In this document: positions 37,874 through 49,600 of the stretch, piece after piece
Layout: each line of letters starts with the position of its first letter
How positions within the stretch are numbered: the first letter of the stretch is position 1
NCBI RefSeq assembly: GCF_001548475.1
Contig: NZ_LRUJ01000011.1
Location: forward strand, 1-64,000
Direction: 5' to 3'
Source: Bordetella hinzii LMG 13501
GTDB lineage: Bacteria > Pseudomonadota > Gammaproteobacteria > Burkholderiales > Burkholderiaceae_B
DNA: 64,000 nt
Notes under the pieces: model-generated
What the model saw: the letters and a program-made list of their open reading frames with translations, nothing else
The model's database searches: none
What the model was told of the DNA's origin: nothing
Position numbers and translations under genes: made by a program

Positions 37874-40111
37874 ATGTCCGCCACCGTAGAGTCTTCGCTG
37901 CCCGAGCCCTTTGACCTGGCCTGGCGCCGGGCGGCCAGCGCCGGCCTGGACGAGGCCGGCGCGGCCTTGCTGGCGCGCGCCGCCGCCTGGGCGCTGCCGC
38001 GCTTCGGCGATCAGGTGGCGGTCACGGGCGAAAGCCTGGCCCGCCACGCCGCGGGGGCGGCCCGCATCCTGGCCGACCTGCACACCGACGCGGCGACCCG
38101 CGCGGCCGCCTTGCTTGCCTCGCTGCCGACCGACCTGAGCGCGCCGGCTCCCGCCCTGCGCAATGATCCGGTGGCCACGGAGTTCGGCGCCGAAGTGGCC
38201 CGGCTGGTGCAGGGCGCGCGCGCCTTGCTGCGCCTGGGCATCGTGGCCCGCCAGGCCAGCGACAGCGCGGCCGATACCGGCTCCCAGAAAGAAATGCAGC
38301 GCAAGATGTTGCTGGCCATGGCAGCCGACCTGCGCATCGTGCTGATGCGCCTGGCGTCGCGCCTGCAGAGCCTGCGCTGGCATGCCGAAACCAAGACGCC
38401 CTGCAGCGCCGCTTTCGCGCAGGAGACGCTGGATCTCTACACCCCGCTGGCCAACCGGCTGGGCATCTGGCAGCTCAAATGGGAAATGGAAGACCTGTCC
38501 TTCCGCTTCCTGGATCCCGTCCGCTACAAGGAGATCGCCAAGCTGCTCGAAGAAAAGCGCGCCGAGCGCGAAGCTTTCATCGCCGATGCGATCGGGCGCA
38601 TGCAGGCCGCGCTGGCGCGTGCCGGCATCAAGGGCGAGGTCAGCGGCCGGCCCAAGCATATCTACAGCATCTGGAACAAGATGCGGCTCAAAGGGCTGGA
38701 TTTTTCCCAGATGTATGACCTGCGGGCGCTGCGCGTCATCGTCGACGATGTGCGGGACTGCTACGCGGCGCTGGCCCTGGTCCATGAGCTCTGGACGCCG
38801 CTGCCGGAAGAGTTCGACGACTATATCTCGCGTCCCAAGCCCAATGGCTACCGCTCCCTGCATACCGTGGTGGCCGATCACGATGGCCGGGCGTTCGAAG
38901 TGCAGATACGCACCCATGAAATGCACCAGTTCGCCGAGTATGGGATGGCGGCGCATTGGCGCTACAAGGAGGCCGGCGCGCGAGGCGGCCAGGTGGCGGC
39001 CTCCAGCGACTATGACCGCCAGCTGGCCTGGATGCGGCAACTCTTGGCCTGGAACAGCGATGTCGAGGCGGCCAAGGAAGACCCGCCCGCCGCCAAGGGC
39101 GCGGCGCGCGCCGCCGCCCGCGACGACCGCATCTATGTGCTCACGCCCCAGGCGCGCGTGATCGAGCTGCCGGCGGGCGCCACCCCGGTGGACTTCGCCT
39201 ATCACCTGCATACCGACCTGGGCCACCGCTGCCGGGGCGCCCGGGTGGATGGACAGATGGTGCCTTTGCAGACACGCCTGTCCACCGGGCAGACCGTCGA
39301 GATCATCGCCGCGAAATCCGGCGGGCCCTCGCGCGACTGGCTCAATCCCCAGCTGGGCTACCTGGCCAGCCCCAGGGCCCGGGCCAAGGTGCGGCTCTGG
39401 TTCAATGCCATCGAACTGCAGCAGCGGATCACCCAGGGCCAGGCCCTGGTCGAGAAGGAACTGCAGCGCCTGGGCAAGACCGCCGTCAACCAGGAGCAGC
39501 TCGCGCAGAGCCTGGGCTTTGCCAGGGCGGACGATCTCTACGTGGCCGCGGCCAAGGAAGAGTTCAGCCTGCGCCAGATCGACAGCGTGTTCCAGCAGCC
39601 GGCGCCGGCGGCCGATCCGCCGCCGGTGCTGACCCATGCCCGCAGCGCCGACAGCGCCGAGAAGACCGGCAAGAGCGGGGTGCTGGTGGTCGGTGTCGGG
39701 TCGCTGCTGACCCAGCTGGCGCGCTGCTGCCGGCCGGCGCCGCCCGATGTCATCCGGGGGTTTGTGACCCGTGGGCGCGGCGTGTCCATCCATCGCGCCG
39801 ACTGCCACAGCTTCAAGGTGCTGGCCGAGCGCGAGCCCGAGCGTGTCATCGACGTCGAGTGGGGCAATACCTCGGATAGCTTCTATCCGGTGGATATCAG
39901 CGTGCGAGCCCACGACCGTTCCGGCCTGCTGCGCGACCTCTCCGAAGTCTTCGCCCGCCTCAGGCTCAATGTGGTGGGCGTGAACACCCAGAGCAAGCAA
40001 TCGCTTGCCCATATGGTGTTCACGGTCGAAGTGCGCGGCGGCGACAGCCTGCAAAAGGCCTTGGACGCCCTGCGCGAGGTGACCGGCGTCTCGTCAGCCG
40101 TGCGCCGCTAG
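37874..40111 (+). CDS. relA: GTP pyrophosphokinase RelA
   Basis: RelA makes (p)ppGpp on the ribosome during amino acid starvation. The 745-residue protein has a degenerate hydrolase domain (AALLASLPTD where SpoT has an HD metal motif). The synthetase domain (about 225-400) carries the RelA-type EFDDYI (about 314) in place of the RxKD of bifunctional enzymes. A TGS domain (VYVLTPQARVIELPAG onward, about 417-480), a zinc-finger-like region and a C-terminal ACT/RRM domain ending at VEVRGGDSLQKALDAL follow. It is therefore a synthetase with no hydrolase activity; a SpoT is expected elsewhere. Confidence 0.95.
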   Translation: MSATVESSLPEPFDLAWRRAASAGLDEAGAALLARAAAWALPRFGDQVAVTGESLARHAAGAARILADLHTDAATRAAALLASLPTDLSAPAPALRNDPVATEFGAEVARLVQGARALLRLGIVARQASDSAADTGSQKEMQRKMLLAMAADLRIVLMRLASRLQSLRWHAETKTPCSAAFAQETLDLYTPLANRLGIWQLKWEMEDLSFRFLDPVRYKEIAKLLEEKRAEREAFIADAIGRMQAALARAGIKGEVSGRPKHIYSIWNKMRLKGLDFSQMYDLRALRVIVDDVRDCYAALALVHELWTPLPEEFDDYISRPKPNGYRSLHTVVADHDGRAFEVQIRTHEMHQFAEYGMAAHWRYKEAGARGGQVAASSDYDRQLAWMRQLLAWNSDVEAAKEDPPAAKGAARAAARDDRIYVLTPQARVIELPAGATPVDFAYHLHTDLGHRCRGARVDGQMVPLQTRLSTGQTVEIIAAKSGGPSRDWLNPQLGYLASPRARAKVRLWFNAIELQQRITQGQALVEKELQRLGKTAVNQEQLAQSLGFARADDLYVAAAKEEFSLRQIDSVFQQPAPAADPPPVLTHARSADSAEKTGKSGVLVVGVGSLLTQLARCCRPAPPDVIRGFVTRGRGVSIHRADCHSFKVLAEREPERVIDVEWGNTSDSFYPVDISVRAHDRSGLLRDLSEVFARLRLNVVGVNTQSKQSLAHMVFTVEVRGGDSLQKALDALREVTGVSSAVRR

Positions 40112-40127
40112 GCGGCCTGGCGGCGGC

Positions 40128-41441
40128 TCAGTGCTCGTCCAGGCGGCGCCGGGTCTTGTCTTCGATGAAGAAAGCCGCCACCAGCCCCAGGGCCACGCCG
40201 AACATTACGTAATAGGCCGGCGCCATGGGCGAGCCCGTGGTCTTGATGAGCCAGGTCACGATGAACTGCGCGAAGCCGCCAAAGATCATCACCGCCACGT
40301 TGTAGGCCAGCGACAGGCCGACCGAGCGCACCCGGGCCGGGAAGAGTTCCGCCATCACGGTGCTGAACACGCCGAAGAAAGCCGAGACGAAGAGGCAGAC
40401 CACCAGCTGGACCACCAGCAGCCGTTCGATCGAGGGGGCGGCGGTCAGCCAGGCATAGAGCGGGTAGAGCACGATCAGGTAGCCGACCAGCGAGCCGATC
40501 ACCAGGGGGCGACGGCCGACGCGGTCGGACCAGGCGCCCATGAAAGGCGTCAGCACCACCATCACGGCCGCGCCGGCCATCTGCACCAGGAAGGTCTCGC
40601 TCATGGGCAGGTTGAGGATCTTGGTCGAGAAGGTGACCAGGTAGGTGAAGGTGATGTAGATCGACACCGTGGCGGTCACGACCAGGCCCACGCCGATCAG
40701 CGTTTCGCGCGTATGGCGGGCCAGCATCTGGCCCAGGCTCAGGCGCTGGACCGGACCGCGGCCGGCATGGGCTTCTTCGGCCTGGATGCGCTTGAACGCG
40801 GCGGTCTCGTCGACATTGCGGCGGATGTAGATGGCGATGGGCACGATGACCAGGCCGAAGGCAAAGGGCAGGCGCCAGGCCCAGGCCTCGATCTGCTCGG
40901 GCGTGAAGATTTCGGTGATCAGGGTGCCGAACGCCGCGCCGATGAGCAGGGCCAGCATCTGGCCGGCCATCTGCCAGGAACCGTAGAAGCCGCGGCGCTG
41001 GTCCGGCGCCATTTCGATCAGCAGGGCGGTGGACGTGCCGAACTCGCCCCCGGCCGAAAAGCCCTGCAGCAGGCGCGCCATCAGGATGAAAATAGGGGCC
41101 AGAATGCCCGCGGCGTGATAGGTCGGGGCGACGGTGATCAGGGCGATGGACACCGCCATCAGCGAGGTCACCATCACCATGGCGGCCTTGCGGCCCTTGC
41201 GGTCGCCATACAGGCCCAGCAGGATGCCGCCCACGGGACGCATGAAAAAGCCCACGCCGAAAATGGCCGTGGTCATCAGGATGGAGTTCAATTCGCTGCC
41301 GGGCACGCTGGGATCGACAGGGAAGAACAGCTTCGCGATGATGGGTGTCATGAAGGCGAAGACGAGAAAGTCATACCACTCCAGCGCGTTGCCGATGACG
41401 GCGGCCACGATATTGCGGGTGGGAACTGCATGCTGCTGCAC
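40128..41441 (-). CDS. MFS transporter, metabolite:H+ symporter (MHS) family
   Basis: This 437-residue, 12-helix inner-membrane protein opens with the MHS motif RNIVAAVIGNALEWYDFLVFAFM. It has GDRKGRKAAMVM between TM2 and TM3, RLLQGFSAGGEFGTSTALLIE in TM4-5, and the substrate-side APDQRRGFYGSWQM. Members carry citrate, tricarballylate, proline/betaine, shikimate or dicarboxylates, and the closest family style is citrate/ProP-like. Substrate is undetermined. It diverges from argE, and its start is 150 bases from the argE start. Confidence 0.9.
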   Translation of the reverse strand: MQQHAVPTRNIVAAVIGNALEWYDFLVFAFMTPIIAKLFFPVDPSVPGSELNSILMTTAIFGVGFFMRPVGGILLGLYGDRKGRKAAMVMVTSLMAVSIALITVAPTYHAAGILAPIFILMARLLQGFSAGGEFGTSTALLIEMAPDQRRGFYGSWQMAGQMLALLIGAAFGTLITEIFTPEQIEAWAWRLPFAFGLVIVPIAIYIRRNVDETAAFKRIQAEEAHAGRGPVQRLSLGQMLARHTRETLIGVGLVVTATVSIYITFTYLVTFSTKILNLPMSETFLVQMAGAAVMVVLTPFMGAWSDRVGRRPLVIGSLVGYLIVLYPLYAWLTAAPSIERLLVVQLVVCLFVSAFFGVFSTVMAELFPARVRSVGLSLAYNVAVMIFGGFAQFIVTWLIKTTGSPMAPAYYVMFGVALGLVAAFFIEDKTRRRLDEH

Positions 41442-41591
41442 GGTAAATCCTTACGGGAGGGGCCAGAAGGAGGCGATTTTAGGGGAAAACGGCCGAACGC
41501 CCGGCGCCCGGGCGGGCGCCGCCGGATCCGCGGGGCGCGCACACTTCGGGCGGCTGGCCTAAACTTGGGGTTTTTCTCAAGGTTAGGCGAT

Positions 41592-42743
41592 ATGAACGCG
41601 CGCACTTGGTTGCAGACTCTGGTCGGCTTCGATACCACCAGCCGGAACTCGAATCTGGCCCTCATCGAGACCACCCGCGACTGGCTCAAGCAGCAGGGTG
41701 TCCAGGCCTGGCTGGTGCACAACCCCGAACAGACCAAGGCCAATCTGTTTGCCACGCTGCCGGCGGCCGACGGCAATACCCAGGGCGGCATCGTGCTGTC
41801 CGGGCATACCGATGTGGTCCCCGTCGACGGCCAGGAGTGGTCGACCGATCCTTTCAAGCTCGCCGAGGCCGACGGCCGTCTTTATGGACGCGGCGCCTGC
41901 GACATGAAGGGCTTCATCGCCGCGTCGCTGGCCATGGTGCCCGAGTTCCTGTCCATGCGGCGCGCCAAGCCCATCCACCTCGCTTTCTCCTATGACGAGG
42001 AAGTCGGCTGCGCCGGCGCGCCCTATATGATCGCGGACCTGCACGACCGTGGCATCCGTCCCGAGGGCTGTGTCGTGGGCGAACCGACTGGCATGCAGGT
42101 CGTGGTGGCGCACAAAGGCATCAACCTGTTCCGCTGCCGGGTCCATGGCAAGGCGGCCCACTCATCGTTGACGCCGCGCGGCTGCAATGCCATCGAATAC
42201 GCGGCCCGCCTGATCTGCCATATCCGTGACCTGGCCGACAGCTTCAAGGCCAATGGCCCCTACGACCAGTTCTACGACGTGCCTTTCTCGACCATGACCA
42301 CCAACCAGATCCAGGGGGGTATCGCGGTCAATACCATTCCGGAGTTCTGCGAGTTCTCGTACGAGTTCCGCAACCTGCCGGGGATGCCGGCCGCGGAGAT
42401 CCAGGCCCAGGTCGAGCGCTATGTCGCCGAGACTCTGCTGCCGCGCATGCGCGCGGAGTTCGGCGATGCCGCCATCGAGATCGAGCGAGGCGCCTCGGCG
42501 CCCGGCCTGGAGGCCTCCGAGGAGGCGGCCATCACCCAGCTGGTGCGCGCGCTCACGGCTGACCGCGCCACGCGCAAAGTGGCCTACGGCACCGAGGCTG
42601 GCCTGTTCCAGGGCATAGGCATCCCGACCGTGGTGTGCGGCCCGGGCCACATCGAACAGGCGCACAAGCCCGATGAGTATGTGGCGCTGGATCAGCTCGC
42701 CGATTGCGAAACCTTCCTGCGCAAGCTGGGCCAGGCGCTCTGA
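41592..42743 (+). CDS. argE: Acetylornithine deacetylase
   Basis: ArgE removes the acetyl group from N-acetylornithine in arginine synthesis. From the ATG at 41592 it has 383 residues. Metal ligands are in LSGHTDVVPVDG (His/Asp), GRGACDMKGF (bridging Asp), YDEEVGC (catalytic Glu) and GEPTGM, with the dimerisation segment HGKAAHSSLTPRG and a late CGPGHIEQAHKPDEYV histidine. The 1.4-kb in-frame extension upstream is antisense to the MHS gene and not coding. Related M20 peptidases are the alternative, but the motif set is that of ArgE. Confidence 0.92.
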   Translation: MNARTWLQTLVGFDTTSRNSNLALIETTRDWLKQQGVQAWLVHNPEQTKANLFATLPAADGNTQGGIVLSGHTDVVPVDGQEWSTDPFKLAEADGRLYGRGACDMKGFIAASLAMVPEFLSMRRAKPIHLAFSYDEEVGCAGAPYMIADLHDRGIRPEGCVVGEPTGMQVVVAHKGINLFRCRVHGKAAHSSLTPRGCNAIEYAARLICHIRDLADSFKANGPYDQFYDVPFSTMTTNQIQGGIAVNTIPEFCEFSYEFRNLPGMPAAEIQAQVERYVAETLLPRMRAEFGDAAIEIERGASAPGLEASEEAAITQLVRALTADRATRKVAYGTEAGLFQGIGIPTVVCGPGHIEQAHKPDEYVALDQLADCETFLRKLGQAL

Positions 42744-42880
42744 GCGCCGCCCCGGGCCGGCGCCCCGCCCCGGGGCTGTCATGCTCGGGTAAAATGTCAG
42801 GTTGCTAAACCGGCGCCGGTTGACGGCAGGCATAGGGCCTGCCGCCGTGCCAGGCGCCGGGTAGATATCAGGTAGACCAG

Positions 42881-44080
<1,200 letters not shown>

Positions 44081-44085
44081 ACACC

Positions 44086-44940
44086 ATGAGCCAACGTATC
44101 GCCGCCGCTTTTTCCCGCGTGACCGAGTCCGGCCGCGCATCGGCCCTCATTCCGTATATCGCGGCGGGGGATCCTTCGCCAGCGGCCACCGTGCCGCTGA
44201 TGCACGCCTTGGTCAAGGCGGGTGCCGACATTCTCGAGCTGGGCGTGCCCTTCTCGGATCCCATGGCCGACGGCCCCGTGATCCAGCGGGCCGCCGAGCG
44301 GGCCATCGCCCAGGGCATGGGCCTGGCGCGCGTGCTGCAGGCCGTGGCTGAGTTCCGTCGCCAGGATGACAGCACGCCGGTCGTGCTGATGGGCTATGGC
44401 AATCCGATCGAGCGCATGGGCCAGCAGGCTTTTGTGCAGGCCGCCCGCCAGGCCGGCGTGGACGGCGTGCTGGTGGTCGATTATCCGCCCGAAGAAATGG
44501 ACGACTTCAGCGCCGCGCTGGACGCCGCCGGCATCGCCCCGATCTTCCTGCTGGCGCCCACCACGACCGAGGCGCGCATGCAGGCCATCGGCCGCGTCGC
44601 CCGCGGCTATGCCTACTATGTTTCGCTCAAGGGCGTCACCGGTTCAGGCAGCCTGGACACCGACGACGTCGCCCGGCGCCTGGCCCTCATCCGCCGCCAT
44701 ATCGGCGCGCTGCCGGTTGGGGTCGGTTTCGGTATCCGCGATGCCGACAGCGCCAGCCGTATCGCCCGCCATGCCGATGCCGTGGTCATTGGCAGCAAAC
44801 TCATCGAAACCATGGAGCAGGCCGTGGCCGACGTGCCGCCTGCCCAGCAGACCGACGCCGCGATACGTGCCGCCAGCCTTTGGCTGGGCGGCATCCGCGC
44901 GGCGATGGACCAAGTCAAACGAGAGCGCGCGCCGGCCTGA
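44086..44940 (+). CDS. trpA: Tryptophan synthase alpha subunit
   Basis: TrpA splits indole-3-glycerol phosphate to indole for TrpB. The ATG at 44086 gives 284 residues with the catalytic Glu and Asp in [33 protein letters not shown], and the phosphate-binding [11 protein letters not shown]. It is directly downstream of trpB and 29 bases before accD, the usual trpBA-accD order of proteobacteria. trpF, often upstream of trpB, is not here. Confidence 0.97.
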   Translation: MSQRIAAAFSRVTESGRASALIPYIAAGDPSPAATVPLMHALVKAGADILELGVPFSDPMADGPVIQRAAERAIAQGMGLARVLQAVAEFRRQDDSTPVVLMGYGNPIERMGQQAFVQAARQAGVDGVLVVDYPPEEMDDFSAALDAAGIAPIFLLAPTTTEARMQAIGRVARGYAYYVSLKGVTGSGSLDTDDVARRLALIRRHIGALPVGVGFGIRDADSASRIARHADAVVIGSKLIETMEQAVADVPPAQQTDAAIRAASLWLGGIRAAMDQVKRERAPA

Positions 44941-44969
44941 GCCCGCGCAAGCCGTCTACAGGAAAAAAC

Positions 44970-45848
44970 ATGAGCTGGATCGAAAAACTCCTGCCGCCCC
45001 GCATCAACAAGACCAGCGACAGCGGCGTGCGCCGCGTGCCCGAAGGCCTTTGGGTCAAGTGCCCGTCCTGCGAGTCCGTGCTCTATAGCGAAGACCTGGC
45101 GGCCAATCTGCACGTCTGCCCCAAGTGCAGCCATCACATGCGCATCGGCGCCCGCGCCCGCATCGACTCCCTGCTGGATGTCGAGGGCCGCGTCGAAATC
45201 GGCCAGACGACGCGCTCGGTCGATTCGCTCAAGTTCAAGGACACGCGCAAGTATCCCGAGCGCATCCAGGAAGCCATGAAACAGACCGGCGAGACCGATG
45301 CGCTGGTCGTCATGAGCGGTTCCATCCGGGGCGTGCCGGCCACGCTGGCTTGCTTCGAGTTCGAATTCATGGGCGGCTCCATGGGTTCGGTGGTCGGCGA
45401 GCGCTTCGTGCGCGGCGTGAAAGCCGCCATCGAGCACAAGACGCCTTTCATCTGCGTGGCGGCCTCGGGCGGCGCCCGCATGCAAGAAAGCCTGCTGTCG
45501 CTCATGCAGATGGCCAAGACCAACGCCATGCTGACGCAGCTGGCCCGCGACGACCTGCCTTTCATCAGTGTGCTCACTGATCCCACCATGGGCGGCGTAT
45601 CGGCCAGCTTTGCCTTCATGGGTGATGTCGTCATTGCCGAGCCCAAGGCCTTGATCGGCTTCGCCGGTCCGCGCGTGATCGAGCAGACCGTGCGCGAGAA
45701 ACTGCCGGAAGGTTTCCAGCGCGCCGAATTCCTGCTGCAAAAGGGCGCCATCGACATGGTGGTGGACCGCCGCCAGCTGCGCGAAGAGCTGGCGCGGCTG
45801 CTGGCCCTCTTGACCAACCAGCCCGCCGATATCGTCACCGCGGCCTGA
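44970..45848 (+). CDS. accD: Acetyl-CoA carboxylase carboxyltransferase subunit beta
   Basis: AccD and AccA transfer CO2 from biotinyl-BCCP to acetyl-CoA, the first committed step in fatty acid synthesis. The ATG at 44970 yields 292 residues. The N-terminal zinc ribbon is WVKCPSCES...[12 protein letters not shown], and the carboxyltransferase core includes [15 protein letters not shown] and [12 protein letters not shown]-rich hairpin terminator follows, and folC, its common downstream neighbour, is absent. Confidence 0.97.
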   Translation: MSWIEKLLPPRINKTSDSGVRRVPEGLWVKCPSCESVLYSEDLAANLHVCPKCSHHMRIGARARIDSLLDVEGRVEIGQTTRSVDSLKFKDTRKYPERIQEAMKQTGETDALVVMSGSIRGVPATLACFEFEFMGGSMGSVVGERFVRGVKAAIEHKTPFICVAASGGARMQESLLSLMQMAKTNAMLTQLARDDLPFISVLTDPTMGGVSASFAFMGDVVIAEPKALIGFAGPRVIEQTVREKLPEGFQRAEFLLQKGAIDMVVDRRQLREELARLLALLTNQPADIVTAA

Positions 45849-45865
45849 ATGACAGCTGGACCGGC

Positions 45866-45904
45866 GGGCGGCAACCCCTTGGGGGCTGCCGCCCGTTGAC
45901 TTTT
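45866..45904 (+). terminator. Intrinsic terminator of trpBA-accD
   Basis: The stem GGGCGGCA/TGCCGCCC (45866-45873, 45887-45894), extended by CCCC/GGGG after one mismatch with a TTG loop, is followed by GTTGACTTTT. It ends the unit just after accD. Confidence 0.8.
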
Positions 45905-46061
45905 CCACCAGCCGAGGTAATCGCGCGTTATTGCGCTATGGCATGTCGGGTTTTCCTGCCATCATGTTGCCTGGGTGATACATCCGCATCCGGTTCGTCC
46001 CTGCTTTCTGCTAAGGTTGCACTTGTCTGTCTGCACAGATTGACTGCACTTTGGAGTTCTT

Positions 46062-46607
46062 ATGCACGGCCTGAACAAGAAAATCGCGTTGACTGGCATC
46101 GCCGCGCTGTTGTTGACTTTGGCTGCCGGCACTGCCCGGGCGCAACAAGGCAGCGAAGGCGGCGTCAGTGTCCATTACGGCATCGGCGAACACTACCAGC
46201 GCATCACTCTCAATTACGAAACACCCACTTGGTGGAGCTATCAGTTCGGCAGCAACTGGGGCCGCCTGGACCTGAATGGCGAGTTCGGCGGATCGTACTG
46301 GTGGGCCGATGGTTCCCGCGATCCGGGCCACGTCTGGCAGGCCAGCGCCATTCCGATGTTCCGCTGGTGGGCGACCGACCGTTTCTATCTGGAGGCCGGG
46401 ATCGGCGCCACGGTCTTCTCCAGCACTCACTTCGCGGACAAGAGCATAGGGTCGGCATTCCAGTTCGGGGACCACGTCGGCATGGGCTTTCTGTTGACCC
46501 CGAGCAGCCGCGTCGGCCTGCGCTACTCGCATTTCTCCAATGCCAACATCAAGAAGCCCAATCCGGGCCTGGATGTCGTCCAGTTGACCTACACGTATCA
46601 GTTCTGA
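46062..46607 (+). CDS. pagL: Lipid A 3-O-deacylase PagL
   Basis: PagL is an outer-membrane beta-barrel that removes the 3-O-linked acyl chain of lipid A. The 181-residue precursor has a signal peptide (about 1-27, ending ARAQ), alternating aromatic beta-strands, the catalytic HxS pair His157/Ser159 in RYSHFSNANIKKPNPGLD, and a C-terminal aromatic (YQF) for barrel insertion. The position of the third catalytic residue (Glu140 in Pseudomonas PagL) is Asp171 here. A GGAG lies five bases before the ATG. It is transcribed toward rne with a bidirectional terminator between. Confidence 0.92.
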   Translation: MHGLNKKIALTGIAALLLTLAAGTARAQQGSEGGVSVHYGIGEHYQRITLNYETPTWWSYQFGSNWGRLDLNGEFGGSYWWADGSRDPGHVWQASAIPMFRWWATDRFYLEAGIGATVFSSTHFADKSIGSAFQFGDHVGMGFLLTPSSRVGLRYSHFSNANIKKPNPGLDVVQLTYTYQF

Positions 46608-46646
46608 GCGGGGCTTTGCCCCAAGAATAAAAGCATCCTCGGACGA

Positions 46647-46683
46647 AAAAAAAAACCGCCAGGCCCAAGCCTGGCGGTTTTTT
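46647..46683. terminator. Strong bidirectional terminator between pagL and rne
   Basis: A perfect 11-bp stem, AACCGCCAGGC (46654-46664) and GCCTGGCGGTT (46669-46679) with loop CCAA, is flanked by an A-run on the left and a T-run on the right, so both convergent genes can terminate here. Confidence 0.92.
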
Positions 46684-46699
46684 CTTGGGCGTTCGCCGC

Positions 46700-49600
46700 T
46701 TAGTGGCGCGTTTCCACCTGCACCAGGGGAGCCGACGACACCGGGGCCACGGGCTTGCGTTCGCGGCCCAGGCGCACCGGCGCCTGATCAGCCGCGCTGC
46801 GCGCCTGGGATTGTGCATGGCGCACCGGGTCCGTCTGCACCCAGGTCAGGCCGGCAGCCTGCACCACGGCATTCAAGGCCGCATCGCCGACCACGATGGG
46901 CGCGGCGGCGGGGCGGACGACGGCTGCGGGCGGCACCGGCGCGGTCTGCACGGGCTCGGCTCGCACGGGCTCGGCGGCCGGGGCAAGCGGCGCGGCCGGC
47001 TCGGTCACGGCAGGTTCCGCGGCGACGGCCGGTTCCACAGCGGCTGCCGGTTCCGCGACAACAGCGGCGGTCTGCGCCGGCTCGGTCTGCACCGGCTCGG
47101 CCGCGACGGGTTCGGCGGCGGGTTCTGCGGCAACGGGTTCGGCCACGGCAGGCGCTGCCGTAACGGGCTCGGCAGCAACGGCCACGGGAGCCTGGGGCTC
47201 GGCCACGGGAGCTTGCGGCTCGGCGGCTGCCACAGCGGGCGCCACGGGCTCGTTGGCCACGGCGTCGGCCGCTGCTTGTCCAGCCTCGGGGGCTTCCACC
47301 TTGACCGGTTCGGAGGTGGCGGTGACGCCGTAGGCCGGCGCCGGGATCAGCGCGCCATGGGCGGTATCGCCTTCTTCCGCGTCGTCACCGGTTTCGATGG
47401 GCTGGCCATCGGCGTCCAGGGTCACGCCTTCTTCCTGGCTGCGGCGGCCACGGCGGCTGCGGCGGCGGCGGCGCTTGCGCTCCGGATCAGCCTGGCCTTC
47501 GGCGCTCGCGGGGGCTTCGCTTTCGGTCTCGGGGGTTTCCACCTCGGCGGCGGGCGCCTCGGGGGCCGCCGGCGGCAGGGCCGACGCCACGGTTTCAGCC
47601 AGCGCGGCCACCATGGTTTCCTGTTCGCTCATCGGTGTCTCGGCGGCGCCTTCCTCGCGTCGGCGGCCACGGCCGCGGCGATTGCGGCCGCTGCGCGGCG
47701 TGGCCTCATCACCGGTTTCCGGGACGGCGGGACGCGCGGCAGGGGCCTGGGCGTCGGTATTGCGGGCCTGGCGCGGCTCGGCGCGCGCTTCATTGCGGGC
47801 TTCCGCGCGGGGTTCGCCGCGCGGTGTTTCGCCGCGGCCCGTCTCGCCACGCGCCTCGTCCTGGCGTCGGCCGCCGCGCACGTGGCGCTGCTCCAGGCCT
47901 TCGCCATCGGCGCTACGGCGATTGCGGTTACGGTCGGAGCCGTGGCGCTCGCCGCGGCGTTCCTGGCCGTCGTGGGCGCGCTTGTTGCGGTTGCCGCCGG
48001 TGCTGCGCTTGGCCTGCTCGGCCGGCTTGTCGGCCGGCTTGGCCTGCTCGCCGCCGCCGGACAGCCAATTGATCAAACGCTTGAACAGGCCGCCAAAACC
48101 GGCGCCTTCGGCGGTCTTGGCCGGGGCGGCGGGCGCGGGGGCGGACACCGGCGCGGGCTGGGCCGGCGTGATGCCCTTTACCAGGGCCTCGGGGCGCGCC
48201 TTGACCTCGTGCTCGCGGGGGCTCCAGGTGACGTCGGTGGCGGGAGCCTCGGCCAGTTCGAAGCTGGTCTTGGTCTCTTCCAGGCGCGGATCGTCGTGGC
48301 GCAGGCGCTCGATATGGTGATGCGGCGTCTCCAGGTGCTTGTTCGGGATGAGCACCAGGTTGACCTTCAGGCGGGCTTCCATCTTGGCGATGTCGGCGCG
48401 CTTTTCGTTCAGCAGGAAGGTGGCCACGTCCACCGGCACCTGGGCGTGCACGGCGGCGGTATTTTCCTTCATGGCTTCTTCTTGCAGCAGACGCAGCACA
48501 TGCAGGGCGCTGGACTCGGCGTCGCGGATCACGCCGGTGCCATTGCAGCGCGGGCAGGTGATGTGCGAGCCTTCGTTCAGGGCGGGGCGCAGGCGCTGGC
48601 GGGACAGCTCCATCAGGCCAAAGCGCGAGATCTTGCCCATCTGCACGCGGGCACGGTCAAAATGCAGCGCATCGCGCAGGCGTTGTTCGACAGCACGCTG
48701 GTTCTTGCTGTCTTCCATGTCGATGAAATCGATCACGATCAAACCGCCGAGGTCGCGCAGGCGCAGCTGGCGGGCCACTTCGTCGGCGGCCTCCAGGTTG
48801 GTGCGCAGGGCGGTTTCCTCGATGTCGGCGCCGCGCGTGGAGCGGGCCGAGTTCACGTCGACGGCGACCAGGGCTTCGGTGTGGTCGATCACCACGGCGC
48901 CGCCCGAGGGCAGCTGCACCGTGCGCGAATAGGCCGTCTCGATCTGGTGTTCGATCTGGAAGCGCGAAAAGAGGGGGATGTCGTCGCGATAGCGTTTGAC
49001 GCGCTGGACATTGTCCGGCATCACCACGCTCATGAAGGCCGTGGCCTGATCGGCGATCTCGTCGGTATCGATCAGGATTTCGCCGATTTCGGGCGAGAAA
49101 TAGTCGCGGATGGCCCGGATGACCAGGCTGGACTCCAGATAGATCAGGATGGGCGCGGCGTTGTCGCGCGCGGCGCCATCGATGGCCGTCCAGAGTTGCA
49201 TGAGATAGGCCAGATCCCATTGCAGCTCTTCCACGCTGCGGCCGATACCGGCCGTGCGGGCGATGATGCTCATGCCTTGCGGCACATCGAGCTGCTCCAT
49301 CGTGTCGCGCAGTTCCTGGCGGTCTTCACCCTCGACGCGGCGCGAGACGCCGCCGCCACGGGGGTTGTTGGGCATCAGCACCAGGTAGCGGCCGGCCAGC
49401 GAGATGAAGGTGGTCAGGGCGGCGCCCTTGTTGCCGCGTTCTTCCTTTTCGACCTGGACGATCAGTTCCTGGCCTTCGCGCAGCGCGTCCTGGATGCGGG
49501 CGCTGCGGACGTCGACGCCATCCTTGAAATAGCTGCGGGCCACTTCCTTGAAGGGCAGGAAGCCGTGCCGGTCTTCGCCGTAATTGACGAAGCAGGCCTC

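Noticed and set aside
40131-41591. In-frame upstream extension of argE across the MHS gene
   Set aside because: The extension is antisense to a clear transporter and argE homology begins at the ATG at 41592.
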